From: Aeoliella mucimassa
GTDB lineage: Bacteria > Planctomycetota > Planctomycetia > Pirellulales > Lacipirellulaceae
Length of the DNA stretch: 64,000 nt
NCBI RefSeq assembly: GCF_007748035.1
Contig: NZ_CP036278.1
Span: 1,240,001-1,304,000 of the forward strand
Direction of reading: 5' to 3'
The notes beneath the pieces are model-generated. The model saw only the letters and a list, made by a program, of their open reading frames with translations, made no database searches and had not been told where the DNA came from. Positions 1 through 8,480 of the stretch are shown one piece after another. How positions within the stretch are numbered: the first letter of the stretch is position 1; every line of letters begins with the position of its first letter. The position numbers and the translations under genes are program-made.

Positions 1-534
1 GGCCAGGCCGCGGGCCGACGAGCCATACCATTGCTGGCTACCGATGCCGCGGAAGTAGCTGGCACCGAGGAACGACAGGTACTCCGTCTTGTGCTCGTTG
101 CCAGGCAACTGGGTCAGCAACCGGAGTCCGGCAAACCCACCTCCATCGGCCTTGGCCAGCGGAGCCGACTCGCCGCGGAATTGGAACCATTGATCGCCAA
201 ACGCGACGTCTTGCACTTGGTCGTCTTCGACCACATGGATCTTCACTGGATACTCATACAGAAATCCAGCAGGGAAGAACTCCATCCAGGTGTCGAGCGA
301 CTGGTCGCGCCACATCGCGTTCTCGTTGCGCTGGGCGATCAGACGAAACGTGTCGTAATTCAAATCGAGAAACGCATCACCGACGCGAGCCGGCGGAACA
401 TGTTTGGTTGCGGCCATCTTCTCGGCCATGCGCTCGACGTCGGCCATGCCGAACTCGGCGGAGTTAGCCGGCGCGGTCGCTACGGCAGTAACGACCGCAG
501 TCGCAATCACTAAGGTTGGCAAGGAACCAAGCAT
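1..534 (-). CDS. opgG: Periplasmic glucan biosynthesis protein OpgG/MdoG, N-terminal part (runs off the window)
   Basis: The minus-strand frame opens with ATG at 534 and stays open to base 1, giving 178 residues of a longer protein. It begins with a typical export signal (about residues 1-26, ending PANSA). The following sequence matches the OpgG/MdoG family: an early FLDLNYDTFR motif, then a FLGASYFRGIGSQQWYG block and SSARGLA at the window edge. Family knowledge: OpgG acts in the periplasm on the backbone of osmoregulated beta-glucans, usually beside the membrane glucosyltransferase OpgH. No opgH is visible because the gene is cut by the window edge. The family call is firm; the glucan product in this organism is inferred. 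Confidence 0.85.
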   Translation of the reverse strand, partial: MLGSLPTLVIATAVVTAVATAPANSAEFGMADVERMAEKMAATKHVPPARVGDAFLDLNYDTFRLIAQRNENAMWRDQSLDTWMEFFPAGFLYEYPVKIHVVEDDQVQDVAFGDQWFQFRGESAPLAKADGGGFAGLRLLTQLPGNEHKTEYLSFLGASYFRGIGSQQWYGSSARGLA

Positions 535-888
535 CGGAACTCCATGATTTTCTGTCACGAACTCAAAGCGAATTGCACTTGTGCATGACAGCACGTCGGC
601 AACTCGCAACGATTGGCATGGAGCCTAAAGCAATTCCAATGCCATAACTTCGTGATAGAAAAACATGCAATTTAGAGATCCACCAACAAGGCCACGGATC
701 GCCCGCCAAAACCCGCAGCGGAGCTGCAGCGTTTGTTTTAGGAAGAATCGCTAGCGTGCAAATTGGTGGCCGATTGGCTTACTGTAAATCGACCAATCTG
801 GTTCAACAGCAACCATGTGGTCTGCAAACGGTCAGTCGGATAACCGACCTTCGCTAGCAAGAGGTTTGTGACTCGCGTGTTGCGTGTG
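535..888. other. Intergenic region, no gene seen
   Basis: No convincing coding frame, RNA gene or strong terminator is visible. It must hold the promoter of the minus-strand opgG-like gene and the 3' end of the next minus-strand gene's transcript. I see no clear -35/-10 pair. Confidence 0.4.
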
Positions 889-2520
889 TTACGGAACGTG
901 ATTCTCGGGCACGGCAAAGAAACCGCCACCGAATCCACCGCCACCCATGCCTCCACTCTTGCTGCCGAAGCCACCTTGGTTATCGCCAAGCTCGACGCGG
1001 CGAATCACTTCACTAATCTCTTCGTGTACTGCACGTGTTTGTGTGATCACCAGTACCGACTTCGGCACCCACTGTTGCGAGGGGGGAGATTGACCACTAC
1101 TTACGGCCACCTTTTCTGCCTTGGAAACGATCAAACTGATCGTGCCAGGAGCGTCGTCGCTTTGACGCTTCCAGCTATCGGGAGCCACCATAAAAGGAAG
1201 ATGGATGTTAAGACTTTCGGCCATCGGGGCGTCGAGTCGATAGTACACAGTGATCACTTCGTTCATGTCGACCGGCTGCGTTTCTGCGCGGGGCTTCGAC
1301 GAACGTAGCGCGGTACGATAAGTCTCCAGCAGGTGGAGCACTTCGTCCAAGATGGGCTCGGTTGCATACACGACCAACGTGCCTGGCAGGGCAGGGCGTA
1401 GGTCGGCGTCTTGCCGACCGTTCTCGACCCACACGTCGCTGGTTTGCGAAATGATGGCTTCGATCAACGCATCGGCTTCGCTATTGTCGCGACACAAATC
1501 GCGTACATCGAACACGGCTGTCTTCAGCACGCGACCCGCTTCCTCCTGACTGGTGATCCAAATCACCCCGTCTTGAATCACGTAGGTAAGTTTCAGATCG
1601 AGTAGCATCGCTTGCAGCACAGTCGCAAGCGGGCGTTTGTCGATGGTAATCGTCACTGGCTGACGGAGCCGAATGCGCAAACCCTCCAGTGCGCTGGCCT
1701 CCAGGCGGATGTCGGCCTCGGTCTCCGTGGCCAGTTCCGCGACTGCTTCTTCCAGCGGAGTATCGCGGAACTTCACCGAGACTTCTTGCTTGAGTTTCTC
1801 GCGAAGCGTTTCGTGCTGCAGCGGTTCGGCGATGATCGTCCGGCGGCCGTTGTGAAGCAGTGCTTCGAGTAACGCTTGAAGCTGAAGGTGCTCCTTGTCA
1901 CATTGCCGCACGAACAGCACGTCGCCGATCAGATTGATCGCTCCAACGGGACCTCCGTTCTCGACCCACGAATCCGAAGCAACGGTTGAGATCACCGTGT
2001 CGATCAGCGGGTCGGTATCGTAGCCGGCATCCAGATGCTCGCGAATGTTGTAAGGCTGAGTTGTGACATGCTCGCTGGCGACTTCTGCAGAGGTGATATG
2101 CAGTATTTCGTCTTCGTAGAACCAAGCCATGTCGTGCTTGCGGAGTCGATTGAGCAGCAAGTAGATCGGCTCGTCGTTGAGCTGATCGCTGTAAGGATCG
2201 CCCGGCAGGTAGCCAACGTTCGAGAGGGCTTCTTGTTCGACCAGCACGACGAACCCTTGCTCGCTACGCAGCCATTCGACCACTTCGCGGAGCGACGAGT
2301 CGCTGAAGTCGACCGTTGCTTTGCGACGAAGCAGTTCGGGCAGGAACTTCGCGGGGTCGATCGTTTTTGGCTCCTCGGCAATCGTAGGAAGTTCCGGCGC
2401 AGGTTTCTCGAGGGTGGCTTCCGCCGCTGCAGGCACGGCGTCCTGGGCCCTGAGGATCGGCGTCGTCAGAATCCCGATTAGTAACACGGCCAAACATTGA
2501 AGCGGGCGAAGCGCGAGCAT
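889..2520 (-). CDS. Secreted protein with two secretin/TonB short N-terminal-like domains
   Basis: 543 residues with a signal peptide (about 1-25, ending LRAQ). The mature part is an internal duplication. Residues about 69-215 and 245-400 each begin with a similar block (VDFSDSSLREVVEWL; VKFRDTPLEEAVAELA), continue with a helix and a strand ending WFYEDEILHITS or YVIQDGVIWITS, and end with SDSWVENGG or SDVWVENGR. This fits the STN-type fold found at the N terminus of secretins and TonB receptors, which planctomycetes carry in many stand-alone secreted proteins. No secretin pore domain follows. The C-terminal tail is glycine-rich (GGMGGGGFGGGFF). The function is unknown; a periplasmic or envelope-bound role is inferred. 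Confidence 0.7.
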   Translation of the reverse strand: MLALRPLQCLAVLLIGILTTPILRAQDAVPAAAEATLEKPAPELPTIAEEPKTIDPAKFLPELLRRKATVDFSDSSLREVVEWLRSEQGFVVLVEQEALSNVGYLPGDPYSDQLNDEPIYLLLNRLRKHDMAWFYEDEILHITSAEVASEHVTTQPYNIREHLDAGYDTDPLIDTVISTVASDSWVENGGPVGAINLIGDVLFVRQCDKEHLQLQALLEALLHNGRRTIIAEPLQHETLREKLKQEVSVKFRDTPLEEAVAELATETEADIRLEASALEGLRIRLRQPVTITIDKRPLATVLQAMLLDLKLTYVIQDGVIWITSQEEAGRVLKTAVFDVRDLCRDNSEADALIEAIISQTSDVWVENGRQDADLRPALPGTLVVYATEPILDEVLHLLETYRTALRSSKPRAETQPVDMNEVITVYYRLDAPMAESLNIHLPFMVAPDSWKRQSDDAPGTISLIVSKAEKVAVSSGQSPPSQQWVPKSVLVITQTRAVHEEISEVIRRVELGDNQGGFGSKSGGMGGGGFGGGFFAVPENHVP

Positions 2521-2654
2521 CTTCGGGACTCCCCAAGCAAGAGCTATTTAAACGAAAAGACGATAATACGTCTTTCGAGTTTAATCGCTTGGTTATTCCC
2601 ATGCAAAAAGGCGAGGTGTGTGCCTGGGTGTCAGCCGCCGAGCGGGTGCAGCTA

Positions 2655-5408
2655 CTATTTGCGTTCCTGAACCAGCACCGCCCAGTCGGTGGGAATCACT
2701 TCTTCCTTGCCTCGGCGAACATTCACGGCTGTTACCGCACACCAGTAATGGCTGGGGCCGCCGAGCGGGTCGGTGTAGTCTTCGATGATCTTGTCCTTCT
2801 CGCCGCTCTGTAGAGCCTCGTTTACGCGAGCCAGTAGCTCGGGCGAGATGCGGGCGGGCTTGCCACCTTTATTGAGGTTGGCCAGGTCCTTCGCGCTGTG
2901 ATGCAGGATGAGGCCCCGCTTGGGTTCCTTCTCGATTTCGTCCTGCCGTAGATCAACCAGCAGCACTTGCTTACCCTTGAGCAAGTCTTTTTCGAGCGCG
3001 GTGAAGTCGCCCAGGTCGAAGCTCATGGCAAACACCCCGGCCACCTTACTGGTACTGATGGGATTGGGGCTGTCGTACACCGGCACGCTAAACGCCACCT
3101 TCAACCGCTGGGTTGAGGTGCTTTCGTAAACTGCCGAGCGATGGGGAGCCTTGATCGGTTCGACATCCGTCACGCCCTCGGGCTTGTCGCCGGCTTCGCC
3201 GTGGAAGTAATCGCGATAGGCATAGTTATTGCCGACGCTTTGTGAGTGTGGCGCCCGAGCCACTTGGGTGCCGTTTCGAATGATGACGAACCAGCTTTCG
3301 GAAGGATGCCGTTGGTCGAAGCGACTCTTTTCGGTCTTTAGCCAGTCGCGCAGGGGAGACCACATCGGCTGAAAGCGATCGAGCGGTAGCGACTCATCTT
3401 GCGACTGCTGGTTGAGATAGCTTACGTATTGCTGGAACGACCGCCCGGAGTCGTCGCCTGGTAGGTCTTTGTTGCGGGAGTCGACTAGATCGATCAACTT
3501 GTCGAAGCGGATGTTGATCTCGCGACCAACGTTATCGGCCGAGGTGGCCGCAGCAAACACCGCTGCGTCGCGCTTCGAGGCTTCGAAACGATGCGAAATG
3601 CGCGAGACCCAATCTGCCAGCCAAACACCGGCTCCCACGGCAATCACCAACGCGACGATCGCTGCCCACAACCACCGCCGAGTCACGGCCGGCGAGCCAG
3701 TGATCGACGACCCCAGCCGCCGCCCAGCCAGCAAGGTATCGGAGTGAGTACCGTCGGCCGCCAGCGTGTCGCTGGCGTGGCCTTGCAACGTGGGGGCGTT
3801 GGCCGGCTGGTGACGCGACTCGCTGACCAAGGCGACCAGCGTGTTGTCGACCGAGTACTTTGCCAGTTCCTCGGCCAACTCGCCAGGCGACTGAAAGCGG
3901 TCCTGCGGATCCTTGGCCAGTGCTTTGCGAATCACATTCCACAGCGGCCGAGGAATCTCCTTACCGCCGCGAATCGGTGGCACCTTGCCCTTTTCGTGCG
4001 CCTTGTCGGGACGCAGTTCCGAATCGAAAAACGGAGGTTTGCCACACAACAGATGATAGAGCGTGCAGCCCAGGCTGTAGATGTCGGAGCGGATGTCGAC
4101 ACTGGTGGTGCGCCATTGCTCGGGGCTCATGTACATGGCGGTGCCCATCGCCCGATGATCGAGGCGCGTGAGCCGCTCGTGATCGTCGCCGACCAATAGC
4201 GCGAGACCAAGGTCGAGTATTTTCACCAGTGGCTGCTCGTTGGAGTGAGTCGGCGTCTCTCCCGTGCTCAGCAGGTGAGGACTCGCCACGGTGGTGACCA
4301 TGAGGTTCGACGGCTTGATATCGCGATGCACCATGCCGCGGGTGGCAATGTACTCGAGGCCCAAGGCGGTCTGGCGGGCGATTTCGCAGGCGTTCGCAAT
4401 CGACATGGGGCCGAATCTCTCAACCAGGTCGCCGGCTCCGGTACCGTCGACATACTCCATCACAAGGAAGTGGGTTTCGTCTTCTGGCATCGACGAATCG
4501 ATGGCAACAACGATGTTGGGATGCTCGAGCCCGCCGATCGCTTTAATTTCCTGGTAAAAACGCTTGACAATATCTTGCTGCCCAGCGGCCACCAAATGGG
4601 GCTTAATCACCTTTACCGCCCGCAACCGACCGAACTGCGAATGCTTGGCTTTGAACACGTCGCCCATGCCGCCGGCGCCGACCAGTTCGCCGAGTTCGTA
4701 GTTGCCTAAACGCGTAAGTCGTTTGGTAGTCGTACTTTCAGGCAACGCACCGTCGGGCAGCAGCCCAGCTACTTTGGAGTAGCCAATGGTACCCATATTG
4801 GTGGTCCACTCCCGAGCCCTCTCGGGCTTCGGCGTCCTGCGGGTCTCTTGGTGCGGGCGGCCATCGAAGAGCATTTCGTGCACTTCGACCTCGCCGATGC
4901 CTTTGAGCGACCGTTTGCCATGATCGTAGAAGTTCACCCCGTTGAGCCCTGCGTCCTCCAGAATCGCCCTGGCTGCCCGGGAGATCAGGATTTGGCCGCT
5001 TGCCGAGAAATCGTTGAGCCGCGCTGCGTAATCGACCGCTTTGCCGATGAAATTGTGGGGATCTCGCGGGTCGATCTGCGGTGAACCGAGGTGCATGCTG
5101 ATGCGCACCGCCGCCTGAGTGCCGCTGGGACTGCAGAGCGGGTGCGTTTCGTGGCTGCGAATGATCTCAATCGCCCACCGCGCCGCCGAGGCCGCGTCGG
5201 CAAACACCAGAAAGTGCCCATCGCCGGCGGTGGAGACCACTCGCCCACCGAAATCCACGGCAAAACCTTCGATACGATCGCGATGTGGCGTTAGAATTTG
5301 CGTAACAAACGCCATGTCCCGTTCGGCATCGCTGCCGCCGGGCATTTCGCTTTTCAGGTCAACCGACCCCACCAGGTCGGTGAATACAAAGGTCCGTAAT
5401 TCGGCCAC
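2655..5408 (-). CDS. Class III adenylate cyclase / Ser-Thr protein kinase / membrane Cache-like sensor fusion
   Basis: 917 residues in four parts. Residues 1-185 are a class III nucleotidyl cyclase homology domain with both metal-binding aspartates (D11 in FTDLVGS, D63 in AGDGHFLVF) and the transition-state arginine R130. The usual asparagine four residues before that arginine is aspartate (D126 in VDYAAR). Residues about 235-520 are a PknB-type kinase: glycine loop VGAGGMGDV, lysine K266, HRDIKPSN at 361-368, DLG instead of DFG at about 399, and MSPEQWR. One transmembrane helix lies at about 579-599. Residues about 610-917 would be extracytoplasmic and look like a Cache-type ligand sensor (paired strands, YAYRDYFHGEAG). 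A signal outside the membrane may thus control kinase and cyclase together. Whether the cyclase makes cAMP is open given the changed residue. Confidence 0.85.
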   Translation of the reverse strand: MAELRTFVFTDLVGSVDLKSEMPGGSDAERDMAFVTQILTPHRDRIEGFAVDFGGRVVSTAGDGHFLVFADAASAARWAIEIIRSHETHPLCSPSGTQAAVRISMHLGSPQIDPRDPHNFIGKAVDYAARLNDFSASGQILISRAARAILEDAGLNGVNFYDHGKRSLKGIGEVEVHEMLFDGRPHQETRRTPKPERAREWTTNMGTIGYSKVAGLLPDGALPESTTTKRLTRLGNYELGELVGAGGMGDVFKAKHSQFGRLRAVKVIKPHLVAAGQQDIVKRFYQEIKAIGGLEHPNIVVAIDSSMPEDETHFLVMEYVDGTGAGDLVERFGPMSIANACEIARQTALGLEYIATRGMVHRDIKPSNLMVTTVASPHLLSTGETPTHSNEQPLVKILDLGLALLVGDDHERLTRLDHRAMGTAMYMSPEQWRTTSVDIRSDIYSLGCTLYHLLCGKPPFFDSELRPDKAHEKGKVPPIRGGKEIPRPLWNVIRKALAKDPQDRFQSPGELAEELAKYSVDNTLVALVSESRHQPANAPTLQGHASDTLAADGTHSDTLLAGRRLGSSITGSPAVTRRWLWAAIVALVIAVGAGVWLADWVSRISHRFEASKRDAAVFAAATSADNVGREINIRFDKLIDLVDSRNKDLPGDDSGRSFQQYVSYLNQQSQDESLPLDRFQPMWSPLRDWLKTEKSRFDQRHPSESWFVIIRNGTQVARAPHSQSVGNNYAYRDYFHGEAGDKPEGVTDVEPIKAPHRSAVYESTSTQRLKVAFSVPVYDSPNPISTSKVAGVFAMSFDLGDFTALEKDLLKGKQVLLVDLRQDEIEKEPKRGLILHHSAKDLANLNKGGKPARISPELLARVNEALQSGEKDKIIEDYTDPLGGPSHYWCAVTAVNVRRGKEEVIPTDWAVLVQERK

Positions 5409-5976
5409 GCGCGGTGCGATCGAAAGTCAGGGAAAGGGGCCAATCCAGCGACAGCCTGGGATCGCGGGAAAAAGGTGCGACTTAGTTCCTCGGTCCTATT
5501 TCCCCTGTACGGGCAGAAAGGGGAGAGGGACGAAGAAAATGCGGAAGTCATGGTTCCCGGGAGTTCAGCTGCGGTGCTAACTACCGCTAAAATGGCCTTA
5601 AAACCGGGGAATTCCTAGCCCCACGAGTGTATCGAGTGACGAGCCAAATTCCCATGGCAATCTGTCGAATATTGTCCTGAAGGTCCGATTATTCCGGCGA
5701 CTTTAAGGGGGAACCTGCCCGCAAAGTCTACGAAAAACGCTTGAGCGTTTCGCGTAGTCGAGTAAACTGGGGGCTAGGAACAGAGTGCACCGCTGCCCCG
5801 TGCTGACGTTAAGAAATCGTCGCCAGCAGGTATCGGCCCTCTCAACAATTGATTCAGGCAGGACGGCCGCGGTATAAGACATAAAGACGACGGACGAGGC
5901 GAGCCTCCGCAAAACTCGCTTCGGGGCAATCCGCGTCGAGAGCGCCCTTGAGCGTCGCACCTATTGAGGTTCATTC
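5409..5976. other. Divergent intergenic region with one hairpin
   Basis: The region lies between the minus-strand cyclase-kinase gene and the plus-strand PEP-CTERM gene and must carry both promoters. An imperfect hairpin is visible at 5728-5757 (ctacg-aa-aaacgc, loop ttga, gcgttt-cg-cgtag). It has no T run after it. No coding frame with codon-like structure was recognised. Confidence 0.4.
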
Positions 5977-7008
5977 GTGTACAGCATCTCGCGCGTAGAT
6001 CGCCAATTCGGTATTCTGCTAGTTCTCTTCGTCGGAACATGGCTGGTAGCTGCCAATAGCAGCGCCGATCAAATCGATCTCAGCCTGAACGTTTACTACA
6101 ACGACATCTACGACACCAGTTCTGGCGGCACTTGGCAATTGGCTGCAAAAGCCGATGAATTTGGCCTCGCTGGCTTGGTGGTTCCACTCTCTGGGATCGA
6201 CTATTCCGACCCTGCTAACACCGTGTTGGTAGGCCCTAGTGGAAGGGTAAACGGTGGCGATCAAGCCGGGTTCGACTTGAATGTGTCGTATTTCTCTACG
6301 TTTGGTCATTACCAGTTGGTGCTCTCGCAAGTGCCGCTAGGCGCAGCTAATCCCGAGCAAACCGTGTTCTACGGAGTGGGGTCGATTGTCGATCCCGACG
6401 GCGGCGTACCGAACTACACAAACCAAGCGACCGACTATCCCGACGCCACGTCGGTTGGTCCTGAGCTAACCACGCTCACCGACCTTACCAATGCCGTTTG
6501 GGGTAATGGAGATCCCATGGGCGATACCGATTGGGACTCGGCCGCCATTCTGGCCGAGGGAGTGTTTGCCGAAGGCGAAACGCCCGCTTTCTACTCCAGT
6601 AGCAGTTTTGCCGCGACCGGGCAGGTGTTCATCACGGTTCCCGGCGATCCAGCGGTACTCGGCGACCGTTCCGGTTTCATCGAAGCCAGCACGGTTGTAC
6701 GAAGCAACTACGTAGCTCCCCCTGGCGACTTCAACGGCGACGGTGTCGTGAATCTGGGGGACTACACCGTGTGGCGCGAAAGCCTCGGCCTCGCCGTCAC
6801 TCCCGTCGGATCCGGCCTCGACGTCGATGGCAGCGGCTTCGTAGATGCCGGTGACTACGACATTTGGAAAATGAACTTTGGCGCCGGGAGCAGTCCTGGT
6901 AGTCTTCATTCAAACCTCTCTGGCACCGCGGTGCCAGAGCCGTCCAGTGCTATTTTAGCCCTGATTTTATCGTGTGCAGTAGGCCGTTTAGGGTATTGCC
7001 GCAGCTAG
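5977..7008 (+). CDS. Secreted PEP-CTERM protein with dockerin-like EF-hand repeats
   Basis: 343 residues starting at a GTG preceded by TGAGGT nine bases upstream. A hydrophobic export signal occupies about residues 10-31. The central part is a beta-rich region of unknown fold. Two dockerin type I-like calcium loops follow, [18 protein letters not shown] and DVDGSGFVDAGDYDIWK, at about residues 249-292. The C terminus has a PEP-CTERM sorting signal (AVPEPSS, hydrophobic segment, then a weak basic end GYCRS). The protein is therefore predicted to be exported and processed by an exosortase-type enzyme. Its specific role is unknown. The next two plus-strand genes are also PEP-CTERM proteins. Confidence 0.8.
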   Translation: MYSISRVDRQFGILLVLFVGTWLVAANSSADQIDLSLNVYYNDIYDTSSGGTWQLAAKADEFGLAGLVVPLSGIDYSDPANTVLVGPSGRVNGGDQAGFDLNVSYFSTFGHYQLVLSQVPLGAANPEQTVFYGVGSIVDPDGGVPNYTNQATDYPDATSVGPELTTLTDLTNAVWGNGDPMGDTDWDSAAILAEGVFAEGETPAFYSSSSFAATGQVFITVPGDPAVLGDRSGFIEASTVVRSNYVAPPGDFNGDGVVNLGDYTVWRESLGLAVTPVGSGLDVDGSGFVDAGDYDIWKMNFGAGSSPGSLHSNLSGTAVPEPSSAILALILSCAVGRLGYCRS

Positions 7009-7419
7009 CGGAAAAACAAATGCTTATTCGTTCCTATTGTTTTTTGTTAATTTTCCTTAACAACTTAGAAACTGCTTGACAGTGCTAAAACGCCGCAACA
7101 TAATGCAGCCGTGTTGACCATTGAACTCGCTGCCCGTTTGGTGGTCGCCAAAAGTTGTGTTATTGGTTCGGAGAGGCATTCGGCCCGTTAGGGTCCGTAT
7201 GTCTGCTTGACCACCACTCATCTTCTACGGGCAATGTTTCGGGGGTTTGGTACTACTTAAGCACACCGCAAGTAACCAGACTGTGTTCCGAACACGAACG
7301 ACCTGAAAGTTCCCCGTAGAAGAGGAGTGGCCAAGCGGCCCGAAGCACCAATGACGAGACAGTCACTGTTGATCCAATTTCGCAATCGTCTTTCAATCAA
7401 CGAGGGTGGAGAGATTCTG
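7009..7419 (+). other. Long 5' untranslated region between PEP-CTERM genes
   Basis: No gene is visible here. It starts AT-rich and contains a near-consensus sigma70 promoter at 7076-7104, which would leave an untranslated leader of about 310 bases before the ATG at 7420. No known riboswitch family was recognised in the leader, and no clear terminator separates it from the upstream gene. Confidence 0.45.
7076..7104 (+). promoter_or_regulatory. Predicted sigma70 promoter
   Basis: TTGACA at 7076-7081, a 17-base spacer, and CATAAT at 7099-7104. This is close to the housekeeping consensus and is the best promoter match I saw in the window. It would drive the PEP-CTERM gene at 7420. Confidence 0.6.
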
Positions 7420-8238
7420 ATGTCCTGGAAAAAACTTTTTAGTGTAACTTTGGTAAGTGTGTTCCTCGCGAGCACGGCAGCCGCTGACCCCACCGCAAGC
7501 CTGACTGGTGTTGCTAATGGTGGTAATTATGACTGGACGCTTTCGTTCACTCCGGACGATACGCTGTTCAGCACCACGGTAGACGGCACTGGCGGATCGA
7601 TCGCCACCGCCTTCCAGATCGAAGTTCCGACCGGCGAGTTCGTTTCGGTCGGTACTCCCACCGCTGACTTCACCGGTGGTACCAATCCGATCCTCGACGC
7701 CAATCCTGGTATGGATCCCTACGCTGCCGGTACTACCGCAGGCATCGCCAGCTACACCGACGTGGCTTTTGATCTCGGCCTCTACACCACTGGCAACGTC
7801 GATGCCCTGTTCGTTCCCTTGGGAAGCACCATCTTCACCGCTGCTGGTACTTACGATGCATTGACCTTCACCACCTCGGGTAGCACGGTCTACGCTGGTG
7901 GTGTGATTGCTCAAGCCGGTTCTGAGTACACGATTGATGCTTTCGAAGCTTCTGTTGGTGGTGGGGTTTTGATTGGCGACGCTGATAAGAATAGCTTCGT
8001 TGAAACTGCTGACTTTGTGTCGGTTGCTAACAATCTGGGTGTTTCGGGTGCTTCGCCACTGGTTGGTGACGCCGATGACAATGGCTTCGTTGAAACTGCC
8101 GACTTCGTGTCGGTTGCTAACAACCTGGGTGCCAGTGCGATTTCGGGTGTTTCAACCACTGTCGTTCCTGAGCCAACCAGCCTGCTGATGCTTGGTCTTT
8201 CGATTGCCGGAATTGGTTTCGTTGCCCGTCGCAAGTAG
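7420..8238 (+). CDS. Secreted PEP-CTERM protein with two near-identical dockerin-like repeats
   Basis: 272 residues. The ATG at 7420 is chosen because a GGGTGGAGAG ribosome-binding sequence precedes it and a clean signal peptide (MSWKKLFSVTLVSVFLAST) follows; the frame extends further upstream without such support. The central domain is beta-rich with many Gly, Thr and Asp. Near the end are two dockerin-like units, GDADKNSFVETADFVSVANN and GDADDNGFVETADFVSVANN, which are also very similar at the DNA level and so look recently duplicated. The PEP-CTERM tail is complete: VVPEPTS, hydrophobic segment, ARRK. Export and C-terminal processing are predicted; the function is unknown. Confidence 0.8.
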   Translation: MSWKKLFSVTLVSVFLASTAAADPTASLTGVANGGNYDWTLSFTPDDTLFSTTVDGTGGSIATAFQIEVPTGEFVSVGTPTADFTGGTNPILDANPGMDPYAAGTTAGIASYTDVAFDLGLYTTGNVDALFVPLGSTIFTAAGTYDALTFTTSGSTVYAGGVIAQAGSEYTIDAFEASVGGGVLIGDADKNSFVETADFVSVANNLGVSGASPLVGDADDNGFVETADFVSVANNLGASAISGVSTTVVPEPTSLLMLGLSIAGIGFVARRK

Positions 8239-8255
8239 GTAGTAAGTAATTTAAG

Positions 8256-8287
8256 GCGGGGCTCTGGCTCGTCGTCAGCAGCCCCGC
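8256..8287 (+). terminator. Possible terminator hairpin
   Basis: An 8-bp perfect stem (gcggggct / agccccgc) lies 17 bases after the stop codon of the PEP-CTERM gene. No T run follows, so its terminator role is uncertain. Confidence 0.4.
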
Positions 8288-8361
8288 ATCACTACATAAA
8301 TATAAACGCTCTCATTTGAATGTGGGAAAAAGACCTGGGAGGTAGCTAACGATAAGATCGG

Positions 8362-8379
8362 TATAATGTCATCTGACAT
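8362..8379 (+). promoter_or_regulatory. TATAAT box overlapped by a perfect palindrome
   Basis: TATAAT at 8362-8367 could be the -10 element for the gene at 8481. It is overlapped by the palindrome ATGTCA-TC-TGACAT at 8366-8379, which is the right size and place for a repressor operator. No good -35 is seen. Both roles are inferred. Confidence 0.35.
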
Positions 8380-8480
8380 GTTCCAATTCTAGCAGCGAAC
8401 TATTCGCAGCTCTCAGATGGCTAGCTGAAGTGATTACATCGTTCCATCAACAACATTCAATGAATCTAAGGTAACTTCAT

